DNA from: Selaginella moellendorffii
Taxonomy: Eukaryota > Streptophyta > Lycopodiopsida > Selaginellales > Selaginellaceae
Reading direction: 5' to 3'
Assembly (NCBI RefSeq): GCF_000143415.4
Contig: NW_003314359.1
Span: 4,610 to 30,607, forward strand
DNA length: 25,998 nucleotides
In this document: in pieces, positions 6,677 through 17,193 of the stretch
Position numbering within the stretch: position 1 is the first letter of the stretch
How the letters are laid out: every line of letters starts with the position of its first letter
Position numbers and translations under genes: made by a program
The notes under the pieces: generated by a model
Seen by the model: only the letters and a program-made list of their open reading frames with translations
Told to the model about the DNA's origin: nothing
Databases searched by the model: none

Positions 6677-8352
6677 TCAACTCGTGAGCTCAAGTATGGT
6701 CCGCGCCCGTGGTGACTGCCTGCTTTCACTCAGCCCTTGATCTGCAATGAATGGCATGAGCACACACGCCATAACCGCGAGGCATTACCTATCATCTTTT
6801 CGTTGCCCTTCTTCCTTTTCGAATCAAACGCCTCTGATCCCGATAACTGTCCAACGTGCTTTCGCTTTTTATGACCACTGTCAGTTTGAGCTTGGCTGGT
6901 GCTTGCCTGTTTTGCCTTTGAAGAAGTGTCTCCTGCAAGGAATGGCATGAGACCACATGCCATTGCAAATATAATTTGTACCTCCTTTTTTCCTATTGCT
7001 TGTCTGTTTGTCCTTCTTCGACGTGCCACCAGTGTGCTTTTCAGTCCTCGTGTCTGAATATTCACAACGATCTATAATCAAAATGGCGTGAGGCCTCATG
7101 TGACCTTACCTTGTGCAGGTTGTGAGCTCGGCCCAACATGGGTATCTTTAACAGTAGCTGTTAACGCCATTTCAGCATCTGGGGGTGGCCACGCTCCTGC
7201 ATACAGAGCTTGTGAGATAACATTTAAACTTAAAGTGCGTACTCACCAGGTTCGCAGAGAAGATACTGTTTTTCTTTGGCAACTGTAATTATATGCTCCA
7301 TTGAAGTCACCTCTTCAATGGAGTTTGTCACCGCAACACACGGGACACCCTTGAGTAGTGCGGCTCGAAAGAAAAGTCTGCCGTAGTTGTACTCGACAAC
7401 GCATTTGCCCTTGGAGTCGGAAGCAGGTGACCCACCCGCTATTGCGTTGAAGACCCAGCTGAGCATTTCCTCTCTTCTTTTTGGTGGGTGTAGTGTTCGA
7501 ACCCAAGGCAATGGCATCACCGAGTACCTTCTTTTTTGGAGCAAGAGAGTCGGACGTTGGCTTGAGCTTGACCACCCTTTTCTGCTTCGGGGTAGTTTCC
7601 AGATCGACCCCCTTCCCCTTCGCTTCGCGAACTGGAGGTACTCTCAACGGCTCAATGTTGGAATATAGTTTTTGAACATCGCCGTAGGTGAGGTCCATGG
7701 ATTCCATGTGATCTTCATAGACCCGCAGCGTCTTTGAAATTGTGGGCCTCCTGGACAACCTCTCCCTCTAGGAATTCCTCATAGCCGCTGCCCCCCTCCA
7801 GGAAGCCGCTAGGATGTACAAGGTAAATCTTGAAGGCGGACGTTGTCTCTACCATAAGTGCCAGTCCATATTCTTGCATGGAACTGCATGGAGTGTCTGT
7901 CACTTGGATGAGGATCCCCATGCATTCTTTTCTCCCACCATCTGTGTTGTACAGCCTCAGATCCTCGCCTTCCATCCCGAAAGTCCAACTGGTGAGCTCC
8001 TCCCCCTTCTCTGCATCCACATTGACAGTGGCTGGAAGAAGAACGCAATTCCTCGCCTGTTCAGAAATGCACAACAATTAGAGCTGACAGATGAAAAGCT
8101 AGCAGCTGGAAATAACGTGAGGCCACACGCCATTCACCACTGCATCAGATGTCTTGAGGCTGCATCCTAAGATGGCGTGAGGGTACACGCCATCTGTAAT
8201 CGGACTGCACTCGAGAGCCCAATTGGTGCATGCCAATGTTGCTACTGAATGGCATGTGGCCTCATGCCATTTTCTACTTGGCCTAAAAGACTTACCATTT
8301 GAAGCCGAATGGAGGCGTGACAATCGAGGCCGGACTCGCTGGCGAATGTGCA
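6677..8352 (-). CDS. Gene X: multi-exon gene of unknown function with micro-introns
   Basis: No family was recognised. Exons by plus coordinates, read right to left: 8296-8352 (5' end uncertain), 8206-8241, 8138-8166, 7247-8056, 7110-7196, 6982-7071, 6789-6932, 6677-6741, stop TGA at 6677-6679. All junctions are GT-AG and the small exons join in one open frame. The large exon (start ARNCVLLPATVNVD) switches frame twice, near 7715-7758 and 7485-7545, from indels or unrecognised introns, so the gene may be decaying. Recognisable parts are an acidic N-terminal half (WTFGMEGEDLRLYN, QEYGLALMVETT), a lysine-rich linker (KQKRVVKLKP, APKKKVL), a conserved-looking block (FRAALLKGVPCVAVTNSIEE) and a basic C-terminus with likely nuclear localisation signals (KKRKH, SKRKKG). 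It is divergent from the DUF7869 gene of copy 2, so it may be an accessory protein of the same transposon. The start lies beyond 8352, perhaps past an intron at 8353-8398. Confidence 0.6.
6742..6788 (-). other. Gene X micro-intron 4 (47 nt) with palindrome
   Basis: Donor ATGATAG|GTAATG, acceptor CATTCATTGCAG|ATC, phase 1. The palindrome is at 6750-6773 (ATGGCGTGTGTGCTCATGCC on the minus strand). It joins the basic tail to the last exon, which ends TILELTS and stop. Confidence 0.65.
6933..6981 (-). other. Gene X micro-intron 3 (49 nt) with palindrome
   Basis: Donor AAAGGAG|GTACAA, acceptor CCTTGCAG|GAGAC, phase 1. The palindrome is at 6941-6964 (ATGGCATGTGGTCTCATGCC on the minus strand). The length is not a multiple of three. 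Unspliced readthrough also stays open locally, which is why a frame can be read straight across it. Confidence 0.65.
7072..7109 (-). other. Gene X micro-intron 2 (38 nt) with palindrome
   Basis: Donor CACAAG|GTAAGG, acceptor TTGATTATAG|ATC, phase 1. The body is the palindrome CATGAGGCCTCACGCCATT. At 38 nt it is well under the usual plant minimum of roughly 60-70 nt. Confidence 0.65.
7197..7246 (-). other. Gene X intron 1 (50 nt), no palindrome
   Basis: Donor CCTG|GTGAGT, acceptor CTGTATGCAG|GAG, phase 1. It lacks the palindrome core but has GTGAG and CTCAC as a distant inverted pair. It joins LLCEP to GAWPPPDAEM. Confidence 0.65.
8057..8137 (-). other. Gene X intron c (81 nt) with palindrome
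   Basis: Donor CAGTG|GTGAAT, acceptor TTTCTGAACAG|GCG, phase 0. A degenerate palindrome is at 8113-8134. Splicing joins CSLKTSDAV to ARNCVLLPATV. An internal AG (TTTCCAG) would give a 32-nt intron but leads to stops. Confidence 0.55.
8167..8205 (-). other. Gene X micro-intron b (39 nt) with palindrome
   Basis: Donor GTGCA|GTCCGA (weak), acceptor CATCTTAG|GAT, phase 1. The palindrome is at 8171-8194 (GATGGCGTGTACCCTCACGC on the minus strand). It joins a 36-nt exon to a 29-nt exon. Confidence 0.55.
8242..8295 (-). other. Gene X micro-intron a (54 nt) with palindrome
   Basis: Donor AAATG|GTAAGT, acceptor CATTCAGTAG|CAA (or CAG three bases earlier, giving 51 nt; both keep the frame). Phase 1. 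The body is the palindrome at 8248-8271, ATGGCATGAGGCCACATGCC on the minus strand. Splicing joins the frame ending SASN to the exon encoding TLACTNWALEC. Confidence 0.65.
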
Positions 8353-8398
8353 CTGTGTGTGCAGCGGATCATAGCAGCAAGGCTACTCTGCCACTTAC
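8353..8398 (-). other. Possible upstream intron of gene X
   Basis: Minus-strand donor CCAACT|GTAAGTGG and acceptor CACACACAG|TG, 46 nt, phase 1 with respect to the next exon. It contains no palindrome. The preceding exon is not established, so this is tentative. The same sequence is at 37-82 in copy 1. Confidence 0.35.
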
Positions 8399-8425
8399 AG
8401 TTGGAGAGTGGCGTTGAAATCTCTT

Positions 8426-8666
8426 GGGACGCCAAGTGGGCTGCGTGTGGGTGGCGGAGTGGGCGGCGGAGTTGGCGGCGAAGTTACAAACTGGGTGTGT
8501 CTTGAAGTGGACGCCGATGCACACGAGTGCGATGCGAGCGCGAGTGTGATGCAAGCGCGAGTGGACGCCGATGCACACGAGAAACCTGTAGAGAAGGTAG
8601 ATGAGCGCGAATGTGAGCGTGATCGTGAGTGGGAGCACGATGCGAGCGCGAGTATGATGCAAAATG
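8426..8666. repeat. CpG-rich degenerate minisatellite (copy 2)
   Basis: Same sequence as 110-350. Here both flanking genes are in the window: gene X runs leftward from about 8352 and the DUF7869 unit runs rightward. Confidence 0.6.
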
Positions 8667-8713
8667 CAAAACCTAACCTCACACGGGCGAAATGTCACGA
8701 CGGTTGGTAATCC

Positions 8714-8896
8714 CGCAACGTCATCATTCCTCGGACTTGGGCGCCACCATTAATTTCTGGATCGCCGCGCGCATGCATGCACGTGAAATCCAAAAGAAAT
8801 CCGCAACGTCATCATTCCTCGGACTGCATGCACGCGAAATCCAAAAGAAAGATCATGATTGGGATATCATTTAATACCCTCGCTATATTTATACCA
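8714..8896 (+). promoter_or_regulatory. Probable promoter of the DUF7869 unit (copy 2)
   Basis: Same duplicated AACGTCATCA motifs and TATATTTATA as at 398-580. One T-to-C difference lies just before the TATA-like motif. Confidence 0.45.
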
Positions 8897-9320
8897 TGCA
8901 TGATTGGATATTGCAAAGCATCTTGTATTTCCAAAAATGCCAGATGTTCAGCTAAATAAAGAATGGTATACAATGTCCTTCTTGATGACCCTGCAAAGAA
9001 GCATCTCGATCGGACACCATATGAGACCACACGAGCCTTACAATATTTCAGGGGCATTTGCCATAGATCCGACCGTTATTTTGCTCCAAGATTCTACAGT
9101 TTGGTGTGCATTGACCTTTCCATTGACACTGCAAAGGGACATCACAATCAGATGCGGGATCACAAGAAACCAACTTCACTAACTCTGGTTTCGCCAAGAT
9201 CTACGTAAGGAGTTATGAAATGAAAGGACCCTCTCTATTGAAATGTGTTTATGGTCCTGACATATCAAAGGATTTTGCATCAAGTTCTATATTTGCATGT
9301 TTATCAAGCTACTGAATTGC

Positions 9321-9339
9321 TAAACCCTAAACCCTAAAC
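9321..9339 (+). promoter_or_regulatory. Telo-box / short (CCCTAAA)n tract (copy 2)
   Basis: Identical to the motif at 1005-1023, in the leader of the second copy. Confidence 0.6.
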
Positions 9340-10075
9340 ATGTGGCAAATGTTGCGTGAAGAAAGATGCCCTTTCTGGGCAAATGCTGTAAGAGGTAGAT
9401 GCCGAGCAGATGTATCTCAGGCTAGCGAAGGGGACAAACGAAAGCTAGCTATAAACATGACGGGATGCAAATAGATTACTAGGCTGGTCCTGCAAAAATC
9501 AAAAACCATAATTGAAAACATTGAAAATGCAAAAAGAAAGGTTTATAATATTTTTGAATTTTAAGAAACCAAAGGAATGTAAGTAGGGCATGTGTTTGTA
9601 AGTTTAAAAATGCCTCAACCACTTAAATTCCCAAGTAAATAAAGCTGTTTCTATTTTTGGTATAGGTAAACTTTATAGCGTGTGGGCTCATGCAATTTTG
9701 AACCCAAAAATGCACCAAAAAATGCTCGACTAGCATTATTCTTTGAATGGCATGTGGCCTTATATTGCCATAAATGGACGTACACACACAGCATAATTAT
9801 TCCTTTACACGGTGAATAATCTTGGCGCGGATCATTGACATGGCATGGCAAAGTTCGAATCACTGACATGGCACAGCTAGATCAAGGCAAGGACATGATG
9901 TGACAAAGTTTAACCTCCGACAGCAAAGTCTAGAAGCTACTCAGTTTGAAATTTGTCAGAGGAATCATAAGATCTGGTTTATCAGAGGATTTAATGTGAC
10001 GTTCAAGCGTGTGTTATTTTTGAATTCTCGAACTCATTCCTAGGTCTATCATTTTTGTGCGCCGTGTTCTTGGTT

Positions 10076-10272
10076 CCACTGAGCGCAGTGAGCGCTGCTT
10101 GTGTAAGCGGCGTTGTGAGCTGTGGTTTATGCGTCTACGAGCGGTTGCGGCATTGCGAGCGCCATTGCGAGCGGCAGTTTATGCGAGTGGCAGTTTGTGC
10201 GAGCGGCGCTATGAGCAGTTGCGGTGTTGCGAGCGGCACTACGAGTAGTTGCGGTGTTGCGAGCGGCACTGT
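10076..10272. repeat. GCGAGCGGC-type minisatellite (copy 2)
   Basis: Second copy of the GC-rich repeat at 1760-1956, unchanged by eye. Confidence 0.6.
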
Positions 10273-10633
10273 TTTTGGTGTGGCTACCGCTTCCTCTTGA
10301 TATTCGGCACTTGTGCTTCCTAGTATGTTCACCATGGAATGGCTTAGGACCACATTTAGAAATGGCATGAAGCCACATGCCATCTTGGGCTCTTGCAATT
10401 TCATAGCTAGCGTATTGTCATGTATGTTTTTACTTGCCTGCAGCTGTGTGTATATCAAGATGGCATGAGGCCTCATGCCAATTTTGTGAATGCGAAATTT
10501 CACGTGGGTGTCAAGAGCATGTTTGAATAATGGCATGTGGCCTCATGCTATTGAGGTTGTTTGGTATGTTATGATTTAGGCCATTCTCCAATCATTTTTT
10601 GTATGGTCTTAACTTCTTTTCTGCACTTTCAGA

Positions 10634-11542
10634 ATGGCCTCCGCAACTGCGACGCATGTTCCCTTCGTGGATCTTAAGAACCGTGCTACATGGATTCAGG
10701 CAAAGGTGTTTCTAAACAACCCCGAGGGGGAGGTGGTAGCTGAGGGCTTAGCCACAGTTGTCGATCCAAGAGATGCGATTGCTAATCAAGAATTGGGCTG
10801 GGATGATATTGGAGTTGCGATTTTAGAGGTTGTTGACACAGAAGAAAACAGTCTGACTATTGGAAGCATTGTGCGGTGGAAATTGAGGCACTTAGTGTTT
10901 GAGAATGTGAAGGATTCACAATCAAACACCACTACAACTGATGACAGAACATCTCTTCATGGGAAAAGAAAGTACACCTTCCTAAAGTGCAGCCAAAGCG
11001 ATCTGAGCAACGAACCGAAAAAGCAGAAAATGGCGATGGAGGTTCGAATGGTCTCGACAGTTGCTTGTTGCAAGAGGAGGTGCTGTCAACATGCTGATTG
11101 GGATGCTATTGAAGAGGAGAGAGCAAGATACAAGACATTGTCCTGGAAGGCAGCTCGCAATTTTGTGTATGAGGCATTACGGTCATCTGTTGATGCTTCA
11201 GAACATCAGGTGGGGGGCATGGTCTTCCAGAGGGGTTTGGTCTGCATGAAGGCATGGAGAATCATTTATGGAGTCCCTCGAACCACATTCTACAGAATCA
11301 AAACTGAGTTCGAGGAACAAAGGGTTCAACAGGCAGTCCATGGGAACGACAGTACTCACAAAACCAGGGGTCATGTTGTATATGGAGAGGCAATCTTCAA
11401 GAGGTTTGTCAAGACATGTAGCGAGCAGCAACCACATAAAACCCGCCTCTTGGAAGATGGAACACGACACCCAACGAGTTCTCCCTTCCATGTATACCAA
11501 GGGGGCCATATTGGAAGATGTGAATCGGGAACTCTAGAGTAA
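10634..11542 (+). pseudogene. DUF7869-type transposase-like gene, N-terminal part (copy 2)
   Basis: Same 302-codon frame as 2318-3226, with an identical translation. It carries the shared frame break in an AAAA run (11438-11441) and the shared TAG (11535-11537) just downstream. The splice acceptor before the ATG is also conserved. Confidence 0.65.
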
Positions 11543-13452
11543 TGGCTACAGGAAGCTGAGCCAATCTAGATTTAGTAGATTGTGGAGCAACAGGTTCAGG
11601 GATGTGAGTATAGGAAAGTACTCCAGGTTTTCAAAGAGTGACGAGTGCACTGCTATCAAAATGGCTTTGTCGAAGAATTCTTGCATCGCTCAAGAGCGAG
11701 AGACATTGTTTAGAAGGCGGCTCGACCACAATATCGAGCAGAGAAGCTGCAGGACTGCATATTATCATAATAGGATTCTCTCCATGGAGAGACTCTTACC
11801 TCTGCATCATCCACGACAAAATGGACCAGAAAAAGACGTGCTTACCTCGACTCAATCCTACCCCCAAGGCAATCTCTTCATCCATGCAGCTGCCTGTGTC
11901 TCTGTTTGGCATAATCGCTCATGGGCATAGTGCCCAGAACTATGGGAACTTCTTTGTACCTCTATGGGGTGGCGGGGGTGCAAACATGATGATTGCATCC
12001 CTAGCAAAACACTTAAGGTCTCTGTAAAGTGCGCAAACTGAGCTGAACGGCCAACCCTTGCATAAGGCCCTTGTCGATCGAACCCCATACAGGGTTCAGC
12101 TGGAGGAGGAGCAAAGGCTTGCAGTATCGCGTGGGGCCCCATGCCATCTCAGTGAATATGTTGGCCGTCAGATTGTAGAGTTATCACGTGAGGCCTCATG
12201 CCATTCTGACGAGGCTGGTCGCCCGGTGAATGCACAGCCTCATCCAAACGAAGCAGAATCTCAAGGAAGTTCTTGCGGCCGATGTGGCCTTCCACCCCAT
12301 CTTCTGCTCCAAACAAACAATGCTGGCAGTGAGAATAAAAACATGTATGTCTTCGCGTACTTGGCGATGCTTGTTGCCAAAGGCATATTTGAAACGGTTA
12401 CACTTGGCTTTCTCATGGTTGGGCACACTCATGAAGATGTTGATGCCATGTTCAGTCACCTGTCAGAGTCCCTCCAGCGATCCAATGTCCTCACCCTCCC
12501 ACAACTCTACGATCAATTCCAAAATTGCATCAAAGGCACTGTTGAAGCTGCACTTGTGACAGAGGTTCCAGACTTTAAGGGGTTTGTAAGAGGCTACATC
12601 AGGGACGGATCTGAAACGCTGATTGGCCACTCCAAGCCTCTTCAATTTAATTTTAGCATGTGTCACAGTGCTCCCGTGATGAGGTACAAGATGAGAGAAT
12701 GGGACACAGTGTGGCTGCCAATGGACGGCATTGAACTCTTCAAGAGAGATCCCATAACTGGGGAACCTATGATTCCTCAGGGTTCCCCACGGCCGATGCA
12801 CCCGGATGGACTCAAAGACCAGGAAAGTATAGTGGCCGGGATTAGACAGCATATTGCCTTCTGGAAGAGGGGGTTGGTGTTTGGTGGAGAATCCTATTTT
12901 CAGAGGTGCAAGCCTTTGATCGAATACTGGGAGAAGATTATATCTGCTATCCAAAATGGGCCGGTTGTATATGAAGAATTGGAAGAGTCCTTTTGGCTAG
13001 AACCCAGAGCACCAGATAGTAGTGGAACAATGTCCTCTGGAAATGCAGTGACAGATAACGATGTTGAGGATCACTATTGTGGGCCGAGGAACAAGAAGCC
13101 AGATTCAGCATTCAATCCAGTACAGGTCTGCAAAGGAATGGTCGTGCTTGTCAGACCCAGTAATAAAAAACAAATGATATGGGTGGGGCGCTGCATCACT
13201 GATGCAGAGGAGGACGCGGAAACTAACTCCTTCAATGTAACTGTGGAGTGGTTCAAGCCAAGTTCCGGATATACGAAGGATTACCTAGAAAAGAGATGGG
13301 TGCTGAATCCAAGGGATCCCAGCATGAGCATATCGGTGGATAATGTTGTGGATGGTTGGATGCGGAAGCAGAGTGCCACCATCACCTTGCCAGACCATGC
13401 AAGAGATGCAGCAAAAGCATTCATAACCCAGGTTCAAGGTGAGATTCATTAA
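11538..13452 (+). pseudogene. DUF7869-type transposase-like gene, main part (copy 2), extra lesions
   Basis: Homologous to 3222-5141. A 5-bp deletion near 11791 (GAGAGACTCT versus GAGAGACCTGACTCT in copy 1) shifts the frame. A C-to-T change makes a TAA at 12025-12027 in the restored frame. The longest remaining frame is 12058-13452 (464 codons), which keeps SENKN, GHTHEDVD and the C-terminal BAH/chromo-like part. The Asp-to-Asn change is shared (AAC at 12316-12318). No intact protein can be made from this copy. Confidence 0.75.
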
Positions 13453-14251
13453 TATTCCTTTACTAAGTTTCTAATGTATTTTATTCCAAGGTGAACAATC
13501 CGAATCTGAATCAGAGGAGGCGTGATGGCATGGCGTGATGGTGTGAGGCATGAGGCGTGACACCAAAAAGGAGGTGTACACTAGCGCTTAGGCTTATAAT
13601 GGCGTGTGCCCTCATGCCATTTACTTGATCACCAAATACCTTTTTCCCTTTGCACTAGTATATCTTAATACCGGTCTGAGAAATAGAATGGCATGTGCCC
13701 TCAGGCCTTTTACTAAATCACCTTTGAAAGAAATGCAAGACTCTATGTCGTAAAAAAAAGGTACTAGAGAAATTCCTTAATAATATGAATGTTATTTAGT
13801 TTCATGAAAATACACTAAGGGTCAAATGAGTTAAATGACTTCTCCAGACTAGCAATGCCTCTTGCTACACCTTCACAATTAGATTTGTTAGAAAAAGATA
13901 ACATTGATTAATATCTAAATGTTCTCACCATTAAGTTATATGTCTGGCTAATAGGAATGACGTTCATCTTGGAAAGCTCACCACACGCTCAATGAACAAA
14001 CAAATAGTGTGTGCGCGCATGCCATCGCTCTTCTTTAGCTTCAGATTCGGCTTGTTCACCTTGACAATGAGATTTATTATACAACCAGATGGACTCAGTC
14101 TGGACACAAAGTCACTGTGCTAGTCACCATGCCCTAGATATGTCTAGCCCCTGGACAAAAAACACATAATTTCACATCATTTTCAAATACTTGAAAATTT
14201 GTACCTAGTCCCATTTTACTGAATAAATCCCACTTTAACGAAATAGAGCTT

Positions 14252-14873
14252 GTCCCCACTAAGTCCCTTTCTGCCCCTGGCCGTGTTTGCCAACACTGCC
14301 ACTGGATTGAGGCCCACAGGCCCGACCACTAAGTCCCACAGTCCTCTGGGACTTCCTCACCACATGACTGTGTCCTTGGTCACTACCCCAGAGGACTGCT
14401 CCTCTTCCTTTCCACAGTCTGGGCTTTTGGGACAACATTTTGGAACACTGTGGCCTTACGCGAGCCACCTGGGTACTCTCCCCGCCTTCCGCCCTTGGGT
14501 GCTCTAGCCATGGGCTTAGAGCGAGGTTCCGTTGAGCCACGCCTGGTATCCAAGTAGGTAGTGCCACCCACACTTGGACTGGGAGCATCGGCTAGTCAAT
14601 CTCCTGGGGGAACTAGAGCCGGCTCTTGAACACTTCACCAAACTACCCCGCTTGTCGGTCCGTGTTCACTCTAGTCTTGGACTTCCCAGTGGTCAGCTCA
14701 TCACTCAACACTGGGTCTAGCCTTCCTGGGCCAAACTGGCCTTTTCTGGCCAAACTGGCTCCACTGGGCTCCAACCCCCACACTCTCCCTACTATAATTT
14801 TGGAACCCCCCGCAGCCCCCCCCCCCCCTGGGGGACGATCGCTTTGGGCTTTCACCCAACTGCCTGTATTAGT
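14252..14873 (-). mobile_element. Element L, left LTR (truncated), proximal part
   Basis: 14252-14728 matches 25526-25998. I count about 14 differences in 473 bp, all transitions, roughly 97% identity. The part equivalent to 25125-25525 is missing here, so the left LTR is cut where it meets the DUF7869 block. A C run of about 14 lies at 14818-14831. The frames in this stretch look non-coding. LTR status rests on the tRNA-Met primer site beside the right copy. Confidence 0.6.
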
Positions 14874-15690
14874 ATTCGGACTCGGACTCGAACTCGGAAT
14901 CGGACTCGGACTCGGTCTCGGTCCCGGATTCGGACTCAGACGTCTCGGTCTCAGTCTCGGTCTCGGTCCCGGTCTCGGTTCCATCTCGGACTCCATCTCG
15001 GACTCCACCTCGAGTCCATCTCGGACTCCACCTCGGGTCCATCTCGGACTCCATCTTGGGTCCATCTCGGACTCCATCTCGGTCCATCTCGGACTGCATC
15101 TCGGGTCCATCTTGGACTCCATCTCGGACTCCATATCGGACTCCATCTCAGACTCCACTTCGGACTCCATATCGGACTCCACTTCGGACTCCATATCGGA
15201 CTCCACTTCGGGTCCATCTCGGACTCCACATCGGACTCCACTTCGGACTCCATATCGGACTCCACTTCGGACTCCATATCGGACTCCACTTCGTGTCCAT
15301 CTCGGACTCCATATCGGACTCCATCTCGGACTCCATATCGGACTCCACTTCGGACTCCATATCGGACTCCACTTCGGGTCCATCTCGGACTCCACTTCGG
15401 GTCCATCTCGGACTCCATATCGGACTCCACTTCGGACTCCATATCGGACTCCACTTCGGACTCCATATCGGACTCCACTTCGGGTCCATCTCGGACTCCA
15501 TATCGGACTCCACTTCGGACTCCATATCGGACTCCACTTCGGGTCCATCTCGGACTCCATATCGGACTCCATCTCGGACTCCATATCGGACTCCACTTCG
15601 GGTCCATCTCAGACTCCATATCAGACTCCATCTCGGACTCCACTTCGGGTCCATCTCGGACTCCAACTCGGGTCCACCTTGGACTCCATC
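14874..15690. repeat. TCGGACTCCATC minisatellite
   Basis: Starts as a hexamer array (TCGGAC, TCGGTC; 14874-15000) and becomes a 12-bp array (TCGGACTCCATC, TCGGACTCCATA, TCGGACTCCACT) with periodic 11-bp variants (TCGGGTCCATC). The 11-mers shift the reading frame, so the long serine/aspartate-rich frames on both strands are repeat artefacts. Confidence 0.9.
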
Positions 15691-16040
15691 TCGGACACTT
15701 CCACGTGTCATGTGTTGGTCCTTTTTGGGTCCCTTTTTGGAGCCTTGCTTATTGCTCGCTTCGTGCTCGCTCCTTAAGCACTTTGTTGGGAGTTCCACTC
15801 CCGCTCTCAACCTTCCAAGTCAGAGCTTTTAGTCCAAACGTGTTACACTCGTTTGGCTTTCACTTCGGCCACTACCACGTGGCACCCTTTTCGGCTCCAT
15901 TTTGGGGCCTAGGGATTTTGTGTCTCACAACTCCACCACCCATAGACGAAGTTCGATGTCCACATCGAACGGTAAACCATTTTATAAAGTAACATCCGTA
16001 TGTGTTACCATTTCCATCCTTGGCACCTAGCCAATATTTG
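15691..16040. other. Element L, non-coding
   Basis: Pyrimidine-rich plus strand with CACGTGTCA and CCACGTGGCA motifs (G-box type) near 15702 and 15875. No gene was seen. Where the left LTR ends and the internal region begins could not be located. Confidence 0.4.
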
Positions 16041-16175
16041 TCAATGGTTTGACATTGAAGGCTCACCATGCCTTCTCTAGATTCGTCAATGGTTTGACAT
16101 TGAAGGCTCATCATGCCTTTTGCATATTCCTCAATGGTTTGACACCAAAGGCTCACCATGCCTTGCCCATCCTCT
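16041..16175. repeat. 45-bp tandem repeat, three units
   Basis: Units start at 16041, 16086 and 16131, each beginning TCAATGGTTTGACA and containing GGCTCACCATGCCTT. The minus-strand 107-codon frame across them reflects the repeat (GMVSLQCQTID) and is not taken as a gene. Confidence 0.85.
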
Positions 16176-17193
16176 AAAGAGGGTAGTCTCTCCAACTTAG
16201 AAATTGATTAGACCACATGTAGTGGTTCTCTCCTTTTATTGGTTTAGTTCTCGCTAAACCTCTTAAAGACCCTTCTCTAAGTCAATCCCACTACTCCTTC
16301 TCGAGTAGTCTTAATTTCCATCTATTGAACGTTTGCACCTTGGAACTTTTACTCTTTTGACTTTTGGAAGTCAATTTCCTAGGTGTCTCCAACACCTTGC
16401 ATTGCACAGATTGTGCAACCCCACTTCCCCATCCTAGGAAGTTTGTTACTTGAGGGCACCATCATCCTCTCTTCTATTTCGTGCCACCTTGGGCAATAAA
16501 TTCCATTTATCATACTTTGTGTTAGGGCTGTCCATGGCCCTATCATTTGGCTACCTCACCGCTCCCTCCTTTGGAGCTTCCACTTTCGCCAAATCGGAGC
16601 AATTCGAAATCCATCCTTGGAAACACACTTCCTTTCCCGCAATTTGTTAGCATCCAACACATTAGTGTTCCTCGCCTAACTTTGTCACTTGGATTCCTTC
16701 CCAGGGATTCCACGGCCCTATCTTGGCTACTCATCTTTTGCTCCTATCCGTTGATTGTTGCACCAAGTAATATCGAATTTCTACCTCCTTCCTTAAGGTA
16801 TTCTTTTGATTCCATAGCAAAGGCTCTGCTTTGCCAAGACTAGGGTGTTCACCCCTAGTAAGTCTCTTTAGCATTTTCTGCTGTGGGCTCTATCCACGGC
16901 CCAACTTTGTGACCCTCCCATGGGTCTTTTTAGAGACAACTTTCCTTGGACACACTATGCCATCGCAATGATATAGCTCATTTCCCTAAGGTGTTTTTCC
17001 CACTTGGTCACCTTGACCAAGCCACACCATCATCAATAGTTCAAATCAACACTTTGAACTAGGAACCTTATTTTTTAACCCAAACAAGGACCCTGTCCTT
17101 ATTTAGCCACAAGATCACCTAGTGATCTCACCTCGGCACCTTAACAGGTTTGCCAATAGGTATTAGGTCTTCCAGACCTTTAACTTGTTAACT

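Larger units (their letters stand above)
8334..14422 (+). repeat. 6.1 kb direct repeat, copy 2
   Basis: Second copy of the block at 18-6111. Unlike copy 1 it is preceded by gene X (6677-8352, divergent) and runs on into the rest of LTR element L after 14422. Its DUF7869 gene carries two lesions that copy 1 lacks, a 5-bp deletion near 11791 and a TAA at 12025-12027. It is therefore the more decayed coding copy but the more complete structural copy. Confidence 0.95.

Noticed and set aside
7814-8170. 118-codon plus-strand frame opposite gene X
   Set aside because: Antisense to a better-supported exon and runs through an intron palindrome; no domain.
2045-8271. CRISPR-like array from repeated palindromes
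   Set aside because: Spacing is irregular, from tens of bases to over a kilobase, the units are degenerate, and the context is eukaryotic.
14626-15992. Several frames of 200-380 codons on both strands over the TCGGACTCCATC array
   Set aside because: They consist of repeat-derived SDSISDST or MESEMES patterns, occur on both strands, and are phase-shifted by 11-bp units.
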